64,000 bases of DNA from JAKFVC01 sp040386595 (lineage in GTDB: Bacteria > Planctomycetota > Planctomycetia > Planctomycetales > Planctomycetaceae). The stretch spans positions 1 to 64,000 of the forward strand of contig JAZKFE010000141.1 in NCBI GenBank assembly GCA_040386595.1, read 5' to 3'. A program made the translations under genes and the position numbers. The notes below the pieces were generated by a model. That model was not told the origin of the DNA. It made no database searches and saw nothing but the letters and a program-made list of their open reading frames with translations. How positions within the stretch are numbered: the stretch's first letter is position 1; each line of letters begins with the position of its first letter. Shown here one piece after another: positions 14,513-22,574 of the stretch.

Positions 14513-17476
14513 ATGAAACAATATGGTTCAACTGTAGCCGTACTGCTGTTTGTTGCGTTTGGTGGATGGGCGGTCTGGGAGTTGGTTCCGCCTGCCGATA
14601 ATCCGCTTTATCAGATCAGTGAAGAGGAACGCCTAGTCTTCGTCAAGCAACGCGAAGAGACCGCAAGGGCAGTTAAGAACCTGCCTGCTCCGCCAGCTCC
14701 GACTCCATCGGTTGATGTTCAAGATAAGCGGAAAGAGGTAATGGGGATGACAACAAGTGGGCCTTTATTCCCTGGTACCCTCGTGACCACTGGTGCTGGT
14801 GTATGGATTAATACCGATAACCTGAAATCTAGCACCGACAGTGGTGCAAGGGCGTCGTTTCAGTTCAATGGACTTCAAACTCCAACTTTAAGTTGCACCA
14901 ATTTTGGATTTGCTGTTCCAGTAGGTGCGACGATCACTGGTATTGAGTTCACTTTTCGGCGAATGTCGGTTTTGGCGTCAGATGTCGAGGATGTTTCGAT
15001 CTTGGCCCTAGGTGGCACAGGAACTTCAACAGATGCTGCCACCGGATTCTGGCCAACCAGTCAGACCAACATCACTTATGGTGGCCCGACAGAACTATGG
15101 GGAAAGACCTGGACCGATACAGATATCAATTCGTCGTCATTTGGAATTGAGATTACGTGTGGCAACACCAGTCTCAACCCGTTCTCCGGCGCTTCTGCTG
15201 ACTTTCTCACGGCAACGGTGTTTTACACGGAACCCGATCCAGAGATTGCATGTGCCTTCGTAAATGCCAGTAATTCGGGTTACAGATCCGGTACCGATTC
15301 CTACACTTGGGATTTCGCGGCTACTGGCGATGCCGATCGCTTCTTGGCACTCGACGTTCATATTTTCGGCAGCGCCACGGTTACGGCTTTGAGTTTCAAT
15401 GGTGATCCTGCGACGTTAATCGGTGCTCGGTCCGCTGCTGGCAGCACGCACCGAGTTGAATGCTGGGGATTGGTTGCTCCAGATTCAGGGATTCACGCAG
15501 TTAGCGTGACTCTTTCTGCAGTCGTTGATAGCGTCACGACGGGCGCGCAATACAAAAACGTCAACCAAGGACGGCCCACCGGTTCATTTAACTCGGAAAC
15601 AGCGACGAATGTCGGTTCGGCCAATGATGCTGAGGTGACTGTCTCCAGCCCCACGGACGGCTGCATGATCCATGCGGCATGCACGACCGACGATACTGGA
15701 ATCACAGCGGGCCAGACATCTCGGAATAACGTCAGCGGGGCAAATGGTTCCGCAGTCCAGGAGGACACCGACAGCGCCATTAGTCCGGCAGCTCCAACGC
15801 TGATGAGTTGTACTGGGCTCGGCACGACTTCTATCTGGGTGATCGGAGCCTATGGCGTTCGGCCGGTTGGAAGTACACAGGATTTTCCGTTGGCCGCAGC
15901 AACCGGATCATTTACGCTGAGCGGAAACAATGCGAATTTCGTCAGTGGATTTGGACTTACGGCGGGAACGGGACTTTTCTCTGAGACTGGCTCGGCCGCA
16001 ACACTTGCTGCTGGGCGAAGAGTGGCAGCAAATCCTGCCACTTACGTTCTGAGTGGGCCAGCGATTAATCTTGCTCGAACTCGGGTCATTTCTGCCAGCC
16101 CGACAACCTACGCGGTCGCCGCTGCGAATGCCGTCATAACGCATGGCTACACGATGCCGGCTGCGATCGGTTCATTCTCGCTGATGGTACAGAACGCTGG
16201 TCTGAGCCGCACTCGATCGCTGGCCAGCAGCCCCAGGATTTTCACGCTCACTGGATTACTGACCAATACTCGCCGGACTTGGATTGTTCCTAGCGACTCG
16301 GTCGCCTTTGCTCTGTCTGGGGCCACTGCGACTCTGCGGCACGGCTATCAGATTGCTGCGGCCTCGACGACATTCACCAAGACCGCGAACAATGCGGGAT
16401 TGTCTCGAACACGAGCCGTGATTGCGGATCCGCGATCGTTGGCGCTGATGGGGAGAAACGCCAATCTGAAGGCCACGCGGCAGCTGGCATCGGCCACAGG
16501 GGCCTTGTCGCTCACCGGGCCGGCTGCTGATGTTCGACGGTCTAAGAAGTTCGACATGGCGACCGGGGCTTTTACGCTGACCGGGTTGGCCTCCAATTAT
16601 CTGACGACGCGATGGATTGTTGCCCAGGCCGGCGAGTTTTCTCAAGCCGGAAGCGACGCCAATCTACGGTCCGGATGGCGGAACTTTGCCGAGCCTGGCG
16701 AATTCTCGACGTCAGCCAGCGATGTCACGTTGCTGGCCGTGCGGACCATTCCAGCATCCATGGGGACATTCCTGCTGAGTGGCAATTCCACGAATCTGTT
16801 TCAGAATCCCGGACTGGTGGTCGATGCGGGATCCTTTTTATTGGCAAGCAATGCCGCGAACTTCCTAGTGACTCACACCTTCCCTGCGGTGACCGGGGAG
16901 TTTGCCCTGACCAGTCTCAATACGGGCTTTCTGCGGTCGTACTTCATCTCCATTGCCAAAAACTACGCGTTGACCGGTTCTGATGCCGACCTGCGATCGA
17001 AGCGAATCTTGCGGTCTGAGACCGGCGAAATGTCTCTGGCTGGCGGTGATGTCTCCTTACGGCGAGACGGTTGGATCATTGCCAACACCGGGAGTTTTTT
17101 AGTCGAAGCCCCAGCCGTGTCGTTGCGAGCCACCCGCACCATGACGGCCGATCCGAGTTCCCACACGCTCTCCCTGCAGGATGCGGGTTTCGCGGCTGCC
17201 CGCTGGCTGGTGGGAACTCCGACCGCATTTTCAATGGCGACCGTCGCCGCGGACCTGCGAGCAGCTCGATACGCCCAGTTCGAAACGGGTGCGTTCGCCT
17301 TGACGCCGCACGATGCCTCGTTGCAGCGAGCCGCCCGGCTGGTGGCCCCGCGAGGCGAATTCCAGATCACAGTGAACCCCACAGATTTACTGGCTGTCGT
17401 CTCACTACGCGGCGCGAGGTGCGTCGCACTGGGAGTGGCGTTTTACAGCCCCAATCGTCGAAAATGGCGTTGGTAA
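14513..17476 (+). CDS. 22-residue-repeat fibre-like protein 2
   Basis: A 987-residue protein. The ATG at 14513 follows GGAGA closely and is preferred over GTG 14483. An N-terminal hydrophobic segment (YGSTVAVLLFVAFGGWAVWE) is followed by a charged stretch, then two beta domains (about 80-260 and 260-440, the second with a cysteine pair and many Thr/Ser). From about residue 460 there are roughly 23 units of the same 22-residue repeat as the preceding protein. The end (GEFQITVNPTDLLAVVSL then NRRKWRW) matches the cap of protein 1. The two proteins are paralogues in the repeat region. The N-terminal membrane segment is odd for a virion fibre. Confidence 0.72.
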   Translation: MKQYGSTVAVLLFVAFGGWAVWELVPPADNPLYQISEEERLVFVKQREETARAVKNLPAPPAPTPSVDVQDKRKEVMGMTTSGPLFPGTLVTTGAGVWINTDNLKSSTDSGARASFQFNGLQTPTLSCTNFGFAVPVGATITGIEFTFRRMSVLASDVEDVSILALGGTGTSTDAATGFWPTSQTNITYGGPTELWGKTWTDTDINSSSFGIEITCGNTSLNPFSGASADFLTATVFYTEPDPEIACAFVNASNSGYRSGTDSYTWDFAATGDADRFLALDVHIFGSATVTALSFNGDPATLIGARSAAGSTHRVECWGLVAPDSGIHAVSVTLSAVVDSVTTGAQYKNVNQGRPTGSFNSETATNVGSANDAEVTVSSPTDGCMIHAACTTDDTGITAGQTSRNNVSGANGSAVQEDTDSAISPAAPTLMSCTGLGTTSIWVIGAYGVRPVGSTQDFPLAAATGSFTLSGNNANFVSGFGLTAGTGLFSETGSAATLAAGRRVAANPATYVLSGPAINLARTRVISASPTTYAVAAANAVITHGYTMPAAIGSFSLMVQNAGLSRTRSLASSPRIFTLTGLLTNTRRTWIVPSDSVAFALSGATATLRHGYQIAAASTTFTKTANNAGLSRTRAVIADPRSLALMGRNANLKATRQLASATGALSLTGPAADVRRSKKFDMATGAFTLTGLASNYLTTRWIVAQAGEFSQAGSDANLRSGWRNFAEPGEFSTSASDVTLLAVRTIPASMGTFLLSGNSTNLFQNPGLVVDAGSFLLASNAANFLVTHTFPAVTGEFALTSLNTGFLRSYFISIAKNYALTGSDADLRSKRILRSETGEMSLAGGDVSLRRDGWIIANTGSFLVEAPAVSLRATRTMTADPSSHTLSLQDAGFAAARWLVGTPTAFSMATVAADLRAARYAQFETGAFALTPHDASLQRAARLVAPRGEFQITVNPTDLLAVVSLRGARCVALGVAFYSPNRRKWRW

Positions 17477-17489
17477 CGGAGTCGAAATC

Positions 17490-17903
17490 ATGAATCCCGC
17501 ACGCACGAAGCAGCACATCCGCATTGACGAAGGAACCTCACCCAAGCTCCTGTCGCGATGCCTGGACGGCAACGAGAATCCGATCCTCTCCACTGCGATC
17601 GGTTCGATCTCTTACACGGTCTTTAATGTGACCTCTGGCTTCGGCCAACCCGTGGTGAAAGCCGGGCCGACGAACTTGTCGGTGTCCGACGTCTGGCACA
17701 ACACCTTGCAGCTGACCGGCTGGCAAAGCGACCGCATCGGCTACAACTTCAGCGGCCACATCCCCGCCAGTTGTTTCTCCAGCACCGAGCTCCCCGCCCA
17801 GCAATACCAAGTCGAAATCCGAGCCACCCCATTCAGCGGCGACCCCTTCTGGGTAGGAATCTGGATCGTGGACGTCGACGCAACCCTCAGCTTCGCAAGC
17901 TAG
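17490..17903 (+). CDS. Probable tail/fibre-associated protein
   Basis: A 137-residue protein, not a named family. It begins MNPARTKQHIRIDEGTSPKL and has a beta-rich body (SISYTVFNVTSG, SVSDVWHNTLQLTGW, GYNFSGHIPASCF) ending PFWVGIWIVDVDATLSFAS. It resembles short proteins beside phage fibres that describe a host-contact or attachment module. The ending is echoed at 21801-21854 (VGIWGDVDATLS), beyond the cargo segment, suggesting a broken paralogue. This is the last gene of the + strand phage-like block. Confidence 0.6.
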   Translation: MNPARTKQHIRIDEGTSPKLLSRCLDGNENPILSTAIGSISYTVFNVTSGFGQPVVKAGPTNLSVSDVWHNTLQLTGWQSDRIGYNFSGHIPASCFSSTELPAQQYQVEIRATPFSGDPFWVGIWIVDVDATLSFAS

Positions 17904-18101
17904 CCCACCAAGCCCCACCGCCAGGATTTTCAGAACGCAAATTCTACTGCGATCTCAGATAGTGCGTGATTCAATTCGCGAGAAACGATGCTTCCCACCG
18001 TTTTTTGGATACATGGACAAGAGGGGCAATTTTTGGGAGGGTATTTGACTCACGCGATAGGGTGCGGCTCTGTAAATACGCAGAAATCGCCACTGGCAGG
18101 T

Positions 18102-18263
18102 CTACTCGGCCTTCTCCGGTTTCGGGGTGTGGAAAGCCTGCTCTCGCTTCTCTACATTTTCCTTGGGTATTTCGACCAGTTTCTTCATGGTCTGATCAAA
18201 GCCAGGCACGTTAGGGGGCTTGTGCGGCTTATTCTGATTGTTTGCGCTGGATCGGGTGTCCAT
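18102..18263 (-). CDS. Small hypothetical protein
   Basis: A 53-residue protein (MDTRSSANNQNKPHKPPNVP start) with a core GFDQTMKKLVEIPKENVEKR. The pattern of an F-x-x-x-x-K-x-L-V-x-I-P-K-x-x-V helix with a polar leader matches a class of short planctomycete and cyanobacterial proteins often seen beside toxin or mobile genes. GAGAAAAAG precedes the ATG. It diverges from the HipA-like gene with 42 nt between the starts, so the two may share a promoter region. An antitoxin-like role is speculation. Confidence 0.5.
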   Translation of the reverse strand: MDTRSSANNQNKPHKPPNVPGFDQTMKKLVEIPKENVEKREQAFHTPKPEKAE

Positions 18264-18305
18264 CTTTTTCTCTATCAGTTCGCGGGGTGTGTCGAGTGAA
18301 ATGGA

Positions 18306-19082
18306 ATGGCTCAATTCTACCCATTTCGTTCACGCCGCAAATACTCCCAGTCCGAGGGTGTGAATTTTGAACGGACTTGGTGGGTAAAGTGCGAAGCGCT
18401 TGGGAAGTCGCGTGATCCCGACGAAGCTCCATACTTGATGGCCAACGAGTGGATTAGCGGCAGTATTGCACAATTTCTGAGATTGCCGATCCCGGCTTTC
18501 GCCTTGCTGTGCAAGAAAACCAAAAGTACAGCGATGTTCTGCTCCTATAGTTACGAGGGGGACACATCGCCAGAGGATGTCGACCCGGACATTCTCTACG
18601 CCAAATACCCGCAGCTGTGCACGGGCATCACCGTATTTGACATGCTTGTGGTCAACTGCGATAGACATGGCGGAAACATCAAGGTGGATGATCCAATCAG
18701 ACCAGAACTGGTCCATGTTTTCGATCACTCGCACGCCCTCTTCAATGTCTATCCTAAAGAGGGGATCCAACGGTTAAAATCGAGAGAGGACCGCCTGGGA
18801 ATTGCAAATGGCCCAGAATCCAGAGATGAGTTTCATTGTCTGTTTGAATTGCTGGATTCATTGGAACACATGAGGTACTGGGTAAAACGAATTGCAGACA
18901 TCCCAGATTGGTTTATTGATGATATTTGTTCTGACGCCAGGCACTGTGGCGTGACCCCTACCGAGTGCGCTGCCGTTGCAGCGTTCCTCAAAGAGCGAAA
19001 ACGTAAGCTCCCCAATTTGATAGTAAATAACAAGAACCGCTTCCCGCAAATCGACAAAACGAAGTGGGAGTTATTTTTATGA
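18306..19082 (+). CDS. HipA-like kinase domain protein (HipA_2)
   Basis: A 258-residue protein with the short HipA-like kinase fold. Seen: WWVKCEALGKSRDPDEAPYL, ANEWISGSIAQFLRLPIP, FDMLVVNCDRHGGNIKV (catalytic loop, with D-R-H-G-G-N) and VFDHSHALF (metal-binding D-x-S/G). HipA kinases phosphorylate host proteins such as aminoacyl-tRNA synthetases; the HipA_2 subgroup lacks the N-subdomain of classic HipA and has no known substrate. No HipB-type antitoxin is adjacent; the partner is the DUF3037 gene, which overlaps by 4 nt. It sits in the cargo segment between the two phage-like blocks. Confidence 0.85.
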   Translation: MAQFYPFRSRRKYSQSEGVNFERTWWVKCEALGKSRDPDEAPYLMANEWISGSIAQFLRLPIPAFALLCKKTKSTAMFCSYSYEGDTSPEDVDPDILYAKYPQLCTGITVFDMLVVNCDRHGGNIKVDDPIRPELVHVFDHSHALFNVYPKEGIQRLKSREDRLGIANGPESRDEFHCLFELLDSLEHMRYWVKRIADIPDWFIDDICSDARHCGVTPTECAAVAAFLKERKRKLPNLIVNNKNRFPQIDKTKWELFL

Positions 19083-19885
19083 CACCTCGAATTATCGTCG
19101 CCAAATACGTTCCAGATATTAGCCGCATGGAGCCACGCAATATCGGTGTGTTCTTGTGGTCAAAGGGTGAATTCTGCGCCAAGTTTCTGGACGAAGTGCC
19201 GTTTGTAAATGAAGCCAAGACCTACGAGCGATGGAAAGCGTTTTGGTCCAAGATGATCGCGGGAGACACAATTCGCCCTCCGCGCTCACGGCCTGTGGAA
19301 AAACGCGATCCCAAGTGCGTAGAAGCACTGCTGTCAACGCAATCGGGCAACTACCTGCTGGTTGATGCAGGCGAACTACTGGAGACTGTCGGCAAGCGTA
19401 AGATTCGCGAAGCAACAGAGTATCTGTATAACGAACTCGTAGTCCCTCCCGAGAAGGCAGCAAAAACCGAAGCTGCATCGTTCAAGACACGATGCGACAA
19501 ATTGCTGTCGGGGCTGAAGCTACGCTCGCATTATCCGGTCCCGTGCAGCATGTACGGCGTAACACGGCCTCTGCATTTCAGCTATGGCGCGGACTTCAAC
19601 AACAAGCCTCTAGGCGTAATTCATCGCGTGATACTGAGAAACGAAACCAGCGTGAACAACGCTGGTTTGATTCTGCGTCAAGTACAGCAAGACTCAATTA
19701 TTCCGAGAGATAATTGTGCGGCGATGGTGGAAAGCAGTACAATCAACAGCAAGGCGGCAGATGCGGCACTGCTCTGGTTGAAAGGCATCTGCCCAGTGAT
19801 AGACGTTGATGGCCCCAATGCAGCCGAGCAAGCGGCCGATATCATTCCGCCTCAGAGCCAAACTGGGGATGAAGTGCGTCCGTAA
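19079..19885 (+). CDS. DUF3037 family protein
   Basis: A 268-residue protein. The N-terminal part (RIIVAKYVPDISRMEPRNIG then VFLWSKGEFCAKFLDE) is the DUF3037 signature. The middle part resembles an anti-phage accessory domain, and the end (CPVIDVDGPNAAEQAADI) is acidic. DUF3037 proteins are frequently encoded immediately downstream of HipA_2 kinases, as here with a 4-nt ATGA overlap, so the two most likely act as one unit. Whether this protein is the antitoxin, the substrate or a sensor is unknown. Confidence 0.82.
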   Translation: MTPRIIVAKYVPDISRMEPRNIGVFLWSKGEFCAKFLDEVPFVNEAKTYERWKAFWSKMIAGDTIRPPRSRPVEKRDPKCVEALLSTQSGNYLLVDAGELLETVGKRKIREATEYLYNELVVPPEKAAKTEAASFKTRCDKLLSGLKLRSHYPVPCSMYGVTRPLHFSYGADFNNKPLGVIHRVILRNETSVNNAGLILRQVQQDSIIPRDNCAAMVESSTINSKAADAALLWLKGICPVIDVDGPNAAEQAADIIPPQSQTGDEVRP

Positions 19886-20142
19886 GACTAGCCTTGACGG
19901 GGGCACGAGGCTTTATCCGACAAGTGTCTGATGCTATAGACGTATTGGGAAGTCAAGCGGGCCGTTGGGAAAGACGCAGTTATCACCGTGCTTCGGCGAC
20001 AATTGCCGATTCAGCTGATTCCAATGCCGCGACGAGAGTCATTTCATGACTTCTTTGCCATTTTGTGGTGACGCTGGCCATTCGGTCTGCTACTCTCGAC
20101 TTAACGTCAGTGTTCATTCTACAGTCAAATCGTGAATACAGC

Positions 20143-20625
20143 ATGGAAAAGAAGCGGCAAGCGAAAACGCCAGTGAAGAAGGCTGCGGGTAAGAAAAGAG
20201 CACCGATTGTTCTTCCGGAGATGCGATGTTTTGTCGCCTCCGACTCAGCGGGGCGATTATCTTTTCCTGGCAACGGTGAAAAAACATTCCTATTGGGTAT
20301 GTTTGACGCCGTGTCCGCACCGCGTGTCCCGGCAATGCTTGGGCCATTCTTCTTGTTTGTGCAGTTGTATGGAGGGTCAGGCGAATGCACTGCGACGATT
20401 ACAGGGCAGCAGGATGATGGCACTCCAGTTGTGGAAACCGAATCACCACTGCTTAGCCTGATGCTGGGCCATAAAAGAGAGCTTTTCACGCAAATTCAAC
20501 TGCTGCCATTTACGAAGTTCGGGGCAATTTCGTTCGTGTTGCGGATTGAAGGAACGCAAGTAGGATGGCCACTTGTTCTAAATCTAACAGAATCACCAAT
20601 GGATCCAACGGAGTCGCCCCAATGA
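20143..20625 (+). CDS. DUF6941-like protein
   Basis: A 160-residue protein. The basic leader MEKKRQAKTPVKKAAGKKR is followed by a beta-sandwich-like domain: GEKTFLLGMFDAVSAPRVPA, FFLFVQLYGGSGECTATITG and FTKFGAISFVLRIEGTQVGW. The layout (a short strand, I-G-x-F-D, then F-x-x-Y/V-L) matches the DUF6941 pattern of small proteins of unknown role. It heads a three-gene set with the next two genes (4-nt overlap, then 49-nt overlap). The whole set lies in the cargo segment. Confidence 0.55.
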   Translation: MEKKRQAKTPVKKAAGKKRAPIVLPEMRCFVASDSAGRLSFPGNGEKTFLLGMFDAVSAPRVPAMLGPFFLFVQLYGGSGECTATITGQQDDGTPVVETESPLLSLMLGHKRELFTQIQLLPFTKFGAISFVLRIEGTQVGWPLVLNLTESPMDPTESPQ

Positions 20626-21161
20626 ATGTCGCCAATCGCATTTTTAGTTCGGGGGGGGGCAAGGTCAGTTTCGTAACGTTGCAAGCGAACAGTGGTGCTT
20701 TGAATTTGCAACAATGGCAGCAAGCGCAGTCCGTGTCCTCTGCACAGCAGATCAATTCCGCACAGGTCATCGAATCGCTCAATGCGAATGAAAAAATCAT
20801 GCAGATGCTCACCGCAATAAGTGATAGGCTGCCAGTAGCAAGCGCTCCATACTGCATCTTCGTGTCGACCCTTGCCGCCAATGATATTGATGTTGTTAAG
20901 CCGATTCCCGTAACGATCGAAATGGAAAGCGACGACTCCTTCATTGCCAGCTTTGTAGACGCTGGTATTTCCTCTGGTGGCCCCACCCGTCAAGATGCGG
21001 TATGGTCTCTTCAGGATAGAATCGCGATGTTATTCGCAACGCTTTCCGAAATGCCCAGCAATAAACTTGGCGCGAAAATGCAGCGCAAGAAGGCAGTTCT
21101 TTCGGAGTTTGTATGTCAGTCTTCACGAAAACCCATGCCGAAAATACCGCAAAAAAGCTAA
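20622..21161 (+). CDS. Hypothetical protein with a HicB-like tail
   Basis: A 179-residue protein. The N-terminal 70 residues are Q/S/A-rich and helical (LQQWQQAQSVSSAQQINSAQ). The C-terminal 75 residues (PIPVTIEMESDDSFIASFVD, AGISSGGPTRQDAVWSLQDR) resemble the short ferredoxin-like HicB/antitoxin fold, in which a strand pair that ends in a D-x-x-x-x-x-G turn precedes a helix. The match is loose and no DNA-binding domain is seen. It is overlapped by both neighbours, so the trio is translationally coupled. Confidence 0.5.
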   Translation: MNVANRIFSSGGGKVSFVTLQANSGALNLQQWQQAQSVSSAQQINSAQVIESLNANEKIMQMLTAISDRLPVASAPYCIFVSTLAANDIDVVKPIPVTIEMESDDSFIASFVDAGISSGGPTRQDAVWSLQDRIAMLFATLSEMPSNKLGAKMQRKKAVLSEFVCQSSRKPMPKIPQKS

Positions 21162-21463
21162 AGACAAAACCCAAGAATGCCCACTATCCTCGACTTAGCA
21201 TTATTGAGGTTAGAGGCCAAACACACGTCATGCAGCAGATTTGGTGCGATGGCGAATTTATACTGGATTTTGGAATAAAGCATGCTAGCAATCGAAACAA
21301 CACTCATGGCTGGGTTGCCCGTGAACTCAACTTATCGCCCAATAAGATGTACTCATTTGCCATCTGCACCATGTCAATCGACGAGATGATTGCTCATTTC
21401 ATTGAAGATGGAACGATTACCGCTTCTGAAGGTGGCGACACGCCGTCGGATGACGCCGTGTAA
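21113..21463 (+). CDS. Hypothetical protein, third gene of the cargo trio
   Basis: A 116-residue protein, not recognised. Lysine-rich start (KTHAENTAKKLKTKPKNAHY), then a beta core (LSIIEVRGQTHVMQQIWCDG, EFILDFGIKHASNRNNTHGW) and a helical end (NKMYSFAICTMSIDEMIAHF). It overlaps the preceding gene by 49 nt in a different frame, so it is probably translated from the same transcript. Confidence 0.55.
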   Translation: MSVFTKTHAENTAKKLKTKPKNAHYPRLSIIEVRGQTHVMQQIWCDGEFILDFGIKHASNRNNTHGWVARELNLSPNKMYSFAICTMSIDEMIAHFIEDGTITASEGGDTPSDDAV

Positions 21464-21839
21464 GCAGCGGGGCGAGGGCGAGGCCGGTCGCTCCATTGCG
21501 GCGTCTCTGAAACGCTGACTGCGCGACCCCGCTCTCTACCCGACCAGTTCCTGATACTGCAACCCGCGTTCGAGTACGCCAGTCATCACTTCATAGAAGC
21601 GGGCTGCGTCACTCAGCTTGCGCTCGCTGAATCGGATACTTGCTCGTCAATGTATCAGTTGGCAGCCGCACTTCAAGTAGGAGTTGTTGTTCGGGTCTCG
21701 GCGGTCGCAGGTTTGACATACTGCGAGTCGAGCCTCGACGACTTCTGGCGGTGCCTGCCGAAACCAGCTTGAGCCGCTGCGAGTCAGCCGTATTCCGTTC
21801 TCCGTGGGGATCTGGGGGGATGTTGACGCGACGCTCAGT
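21464..21839. other. Junction between the cargo segment and the - strand phage block
   Basis: No intact gene. On the + strand, 21801-21854 reads SVGIWGDVDATLSLAG and stops, close to the end of the 17490-17903 gene product. On the - strand, 21651-21815 reads a cysteine-knuckle segment (AVCQTCDRRD then LKCGCQLIH, stop) like the N-terminal zinc ribbon of the 22571-23797 protein. Both look like gene fragments left at a rearrangement point. Confidence 0.5.
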
Positions 21840-22574
21840 TTAGCGGGGCCGTGATAGGCTCCGTTGGGGCACCTTGCGAAGGTATTCGGCAGTTAGCCCT
21901 TTGCCTACTGGCTTCCACGAATTGCTGTTGTTTGCCGTGGAAAAATAGTGCTGATTCTCTGCGTCGAGATCGTCACCGTCCAAATACCAGGGCATGTGTC
22001 GAGCGACGTATGGCGGCGCCGATCGGACGGCTGCGGTGCGAATGACTTTGGTGGCAACTCGGACCGGTGTGCGGCAATCGTACATTGCGAATGTGGTGTC
22101 GATGAGGGCGTCGTAAAATCGGCCACCCTGTATTGGCCTTCGCCACCAGCGCGATTCCCATTGCTTGACGGCAACTTGCCACGGTGGCAGGTCGTCCAGT
22201 CGCAGACTCAGGCCTGATTTCACAATGCCACGCATCCAGGCGAACGGTTCTGAAAGTCGCTCCAGTACGTCCGACGGGCAGTCGGCAATATCTAAATCGC
22301 AATCCGTAACGACATACTGCGTGCCGCCGTATTGCCGTTGGAACTCGACCGCATTCGGAATCACTCGAAGCCATGGTGCATGATGGCCGACATTTTCAGC
22401 GAGTCGAATCACATCGTAGGGACAGCGATCATACCAATCCAGCAATGGCGGCCAGGTACTGGCATTGTCAATGAGGATCGGCACCGCGTTGGGCAACGCG
22501 GCAACCTGATCTGCCAGCGTTCGCGTCATGGTCAGGCGGTTGAAAATGTTGATAAATACGGGGATCTGGCTCAT
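21840..22574 (-). CDS. Glycosyltransferase-like protein (GT-A type)
   Basis: A 244-residue protein. Seen: PVFINIFNRLTMTRTLADQV, a GT-A-like opening; DNASTWPPLLDWY; and YVVTDCDLDIADCP, where D-C-D-L-D fits the DxD motif that binds the nucleotide-sugar metal. The rest (GIVKSGLSLRLDDLPPW, YDALIDTTFAMYDC) matches a family of predicted glycosyltransferases common in phages. It overlaps the upstream gene by 4 nt (ATGA). Predicted job: transferring sugars to a virion or host surface component. Confidence 0.68.
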   Translation of the reverse strand: MSQIPVFINIFNRLTMTRTLADQVAALPNAVPILIDNASTWPPLLDWYDRCPYDVIRLAENVGHHAPWLRVIPNAVEFQRQYGGTQYVVTDCDLDIADCPSDVLERLSEPFAWMRGIVKSGLSLRLDDLPPWQVAVKQWESRWWRRPIQGGRFYDALIDTTFAMYDCRTPVRVATKVIRTAAVRSAPPYVARHMPWYLDGDDLDAENQHYFSTANNSNSWKPVGKGLTAEYLRKVPQRSLSRPR

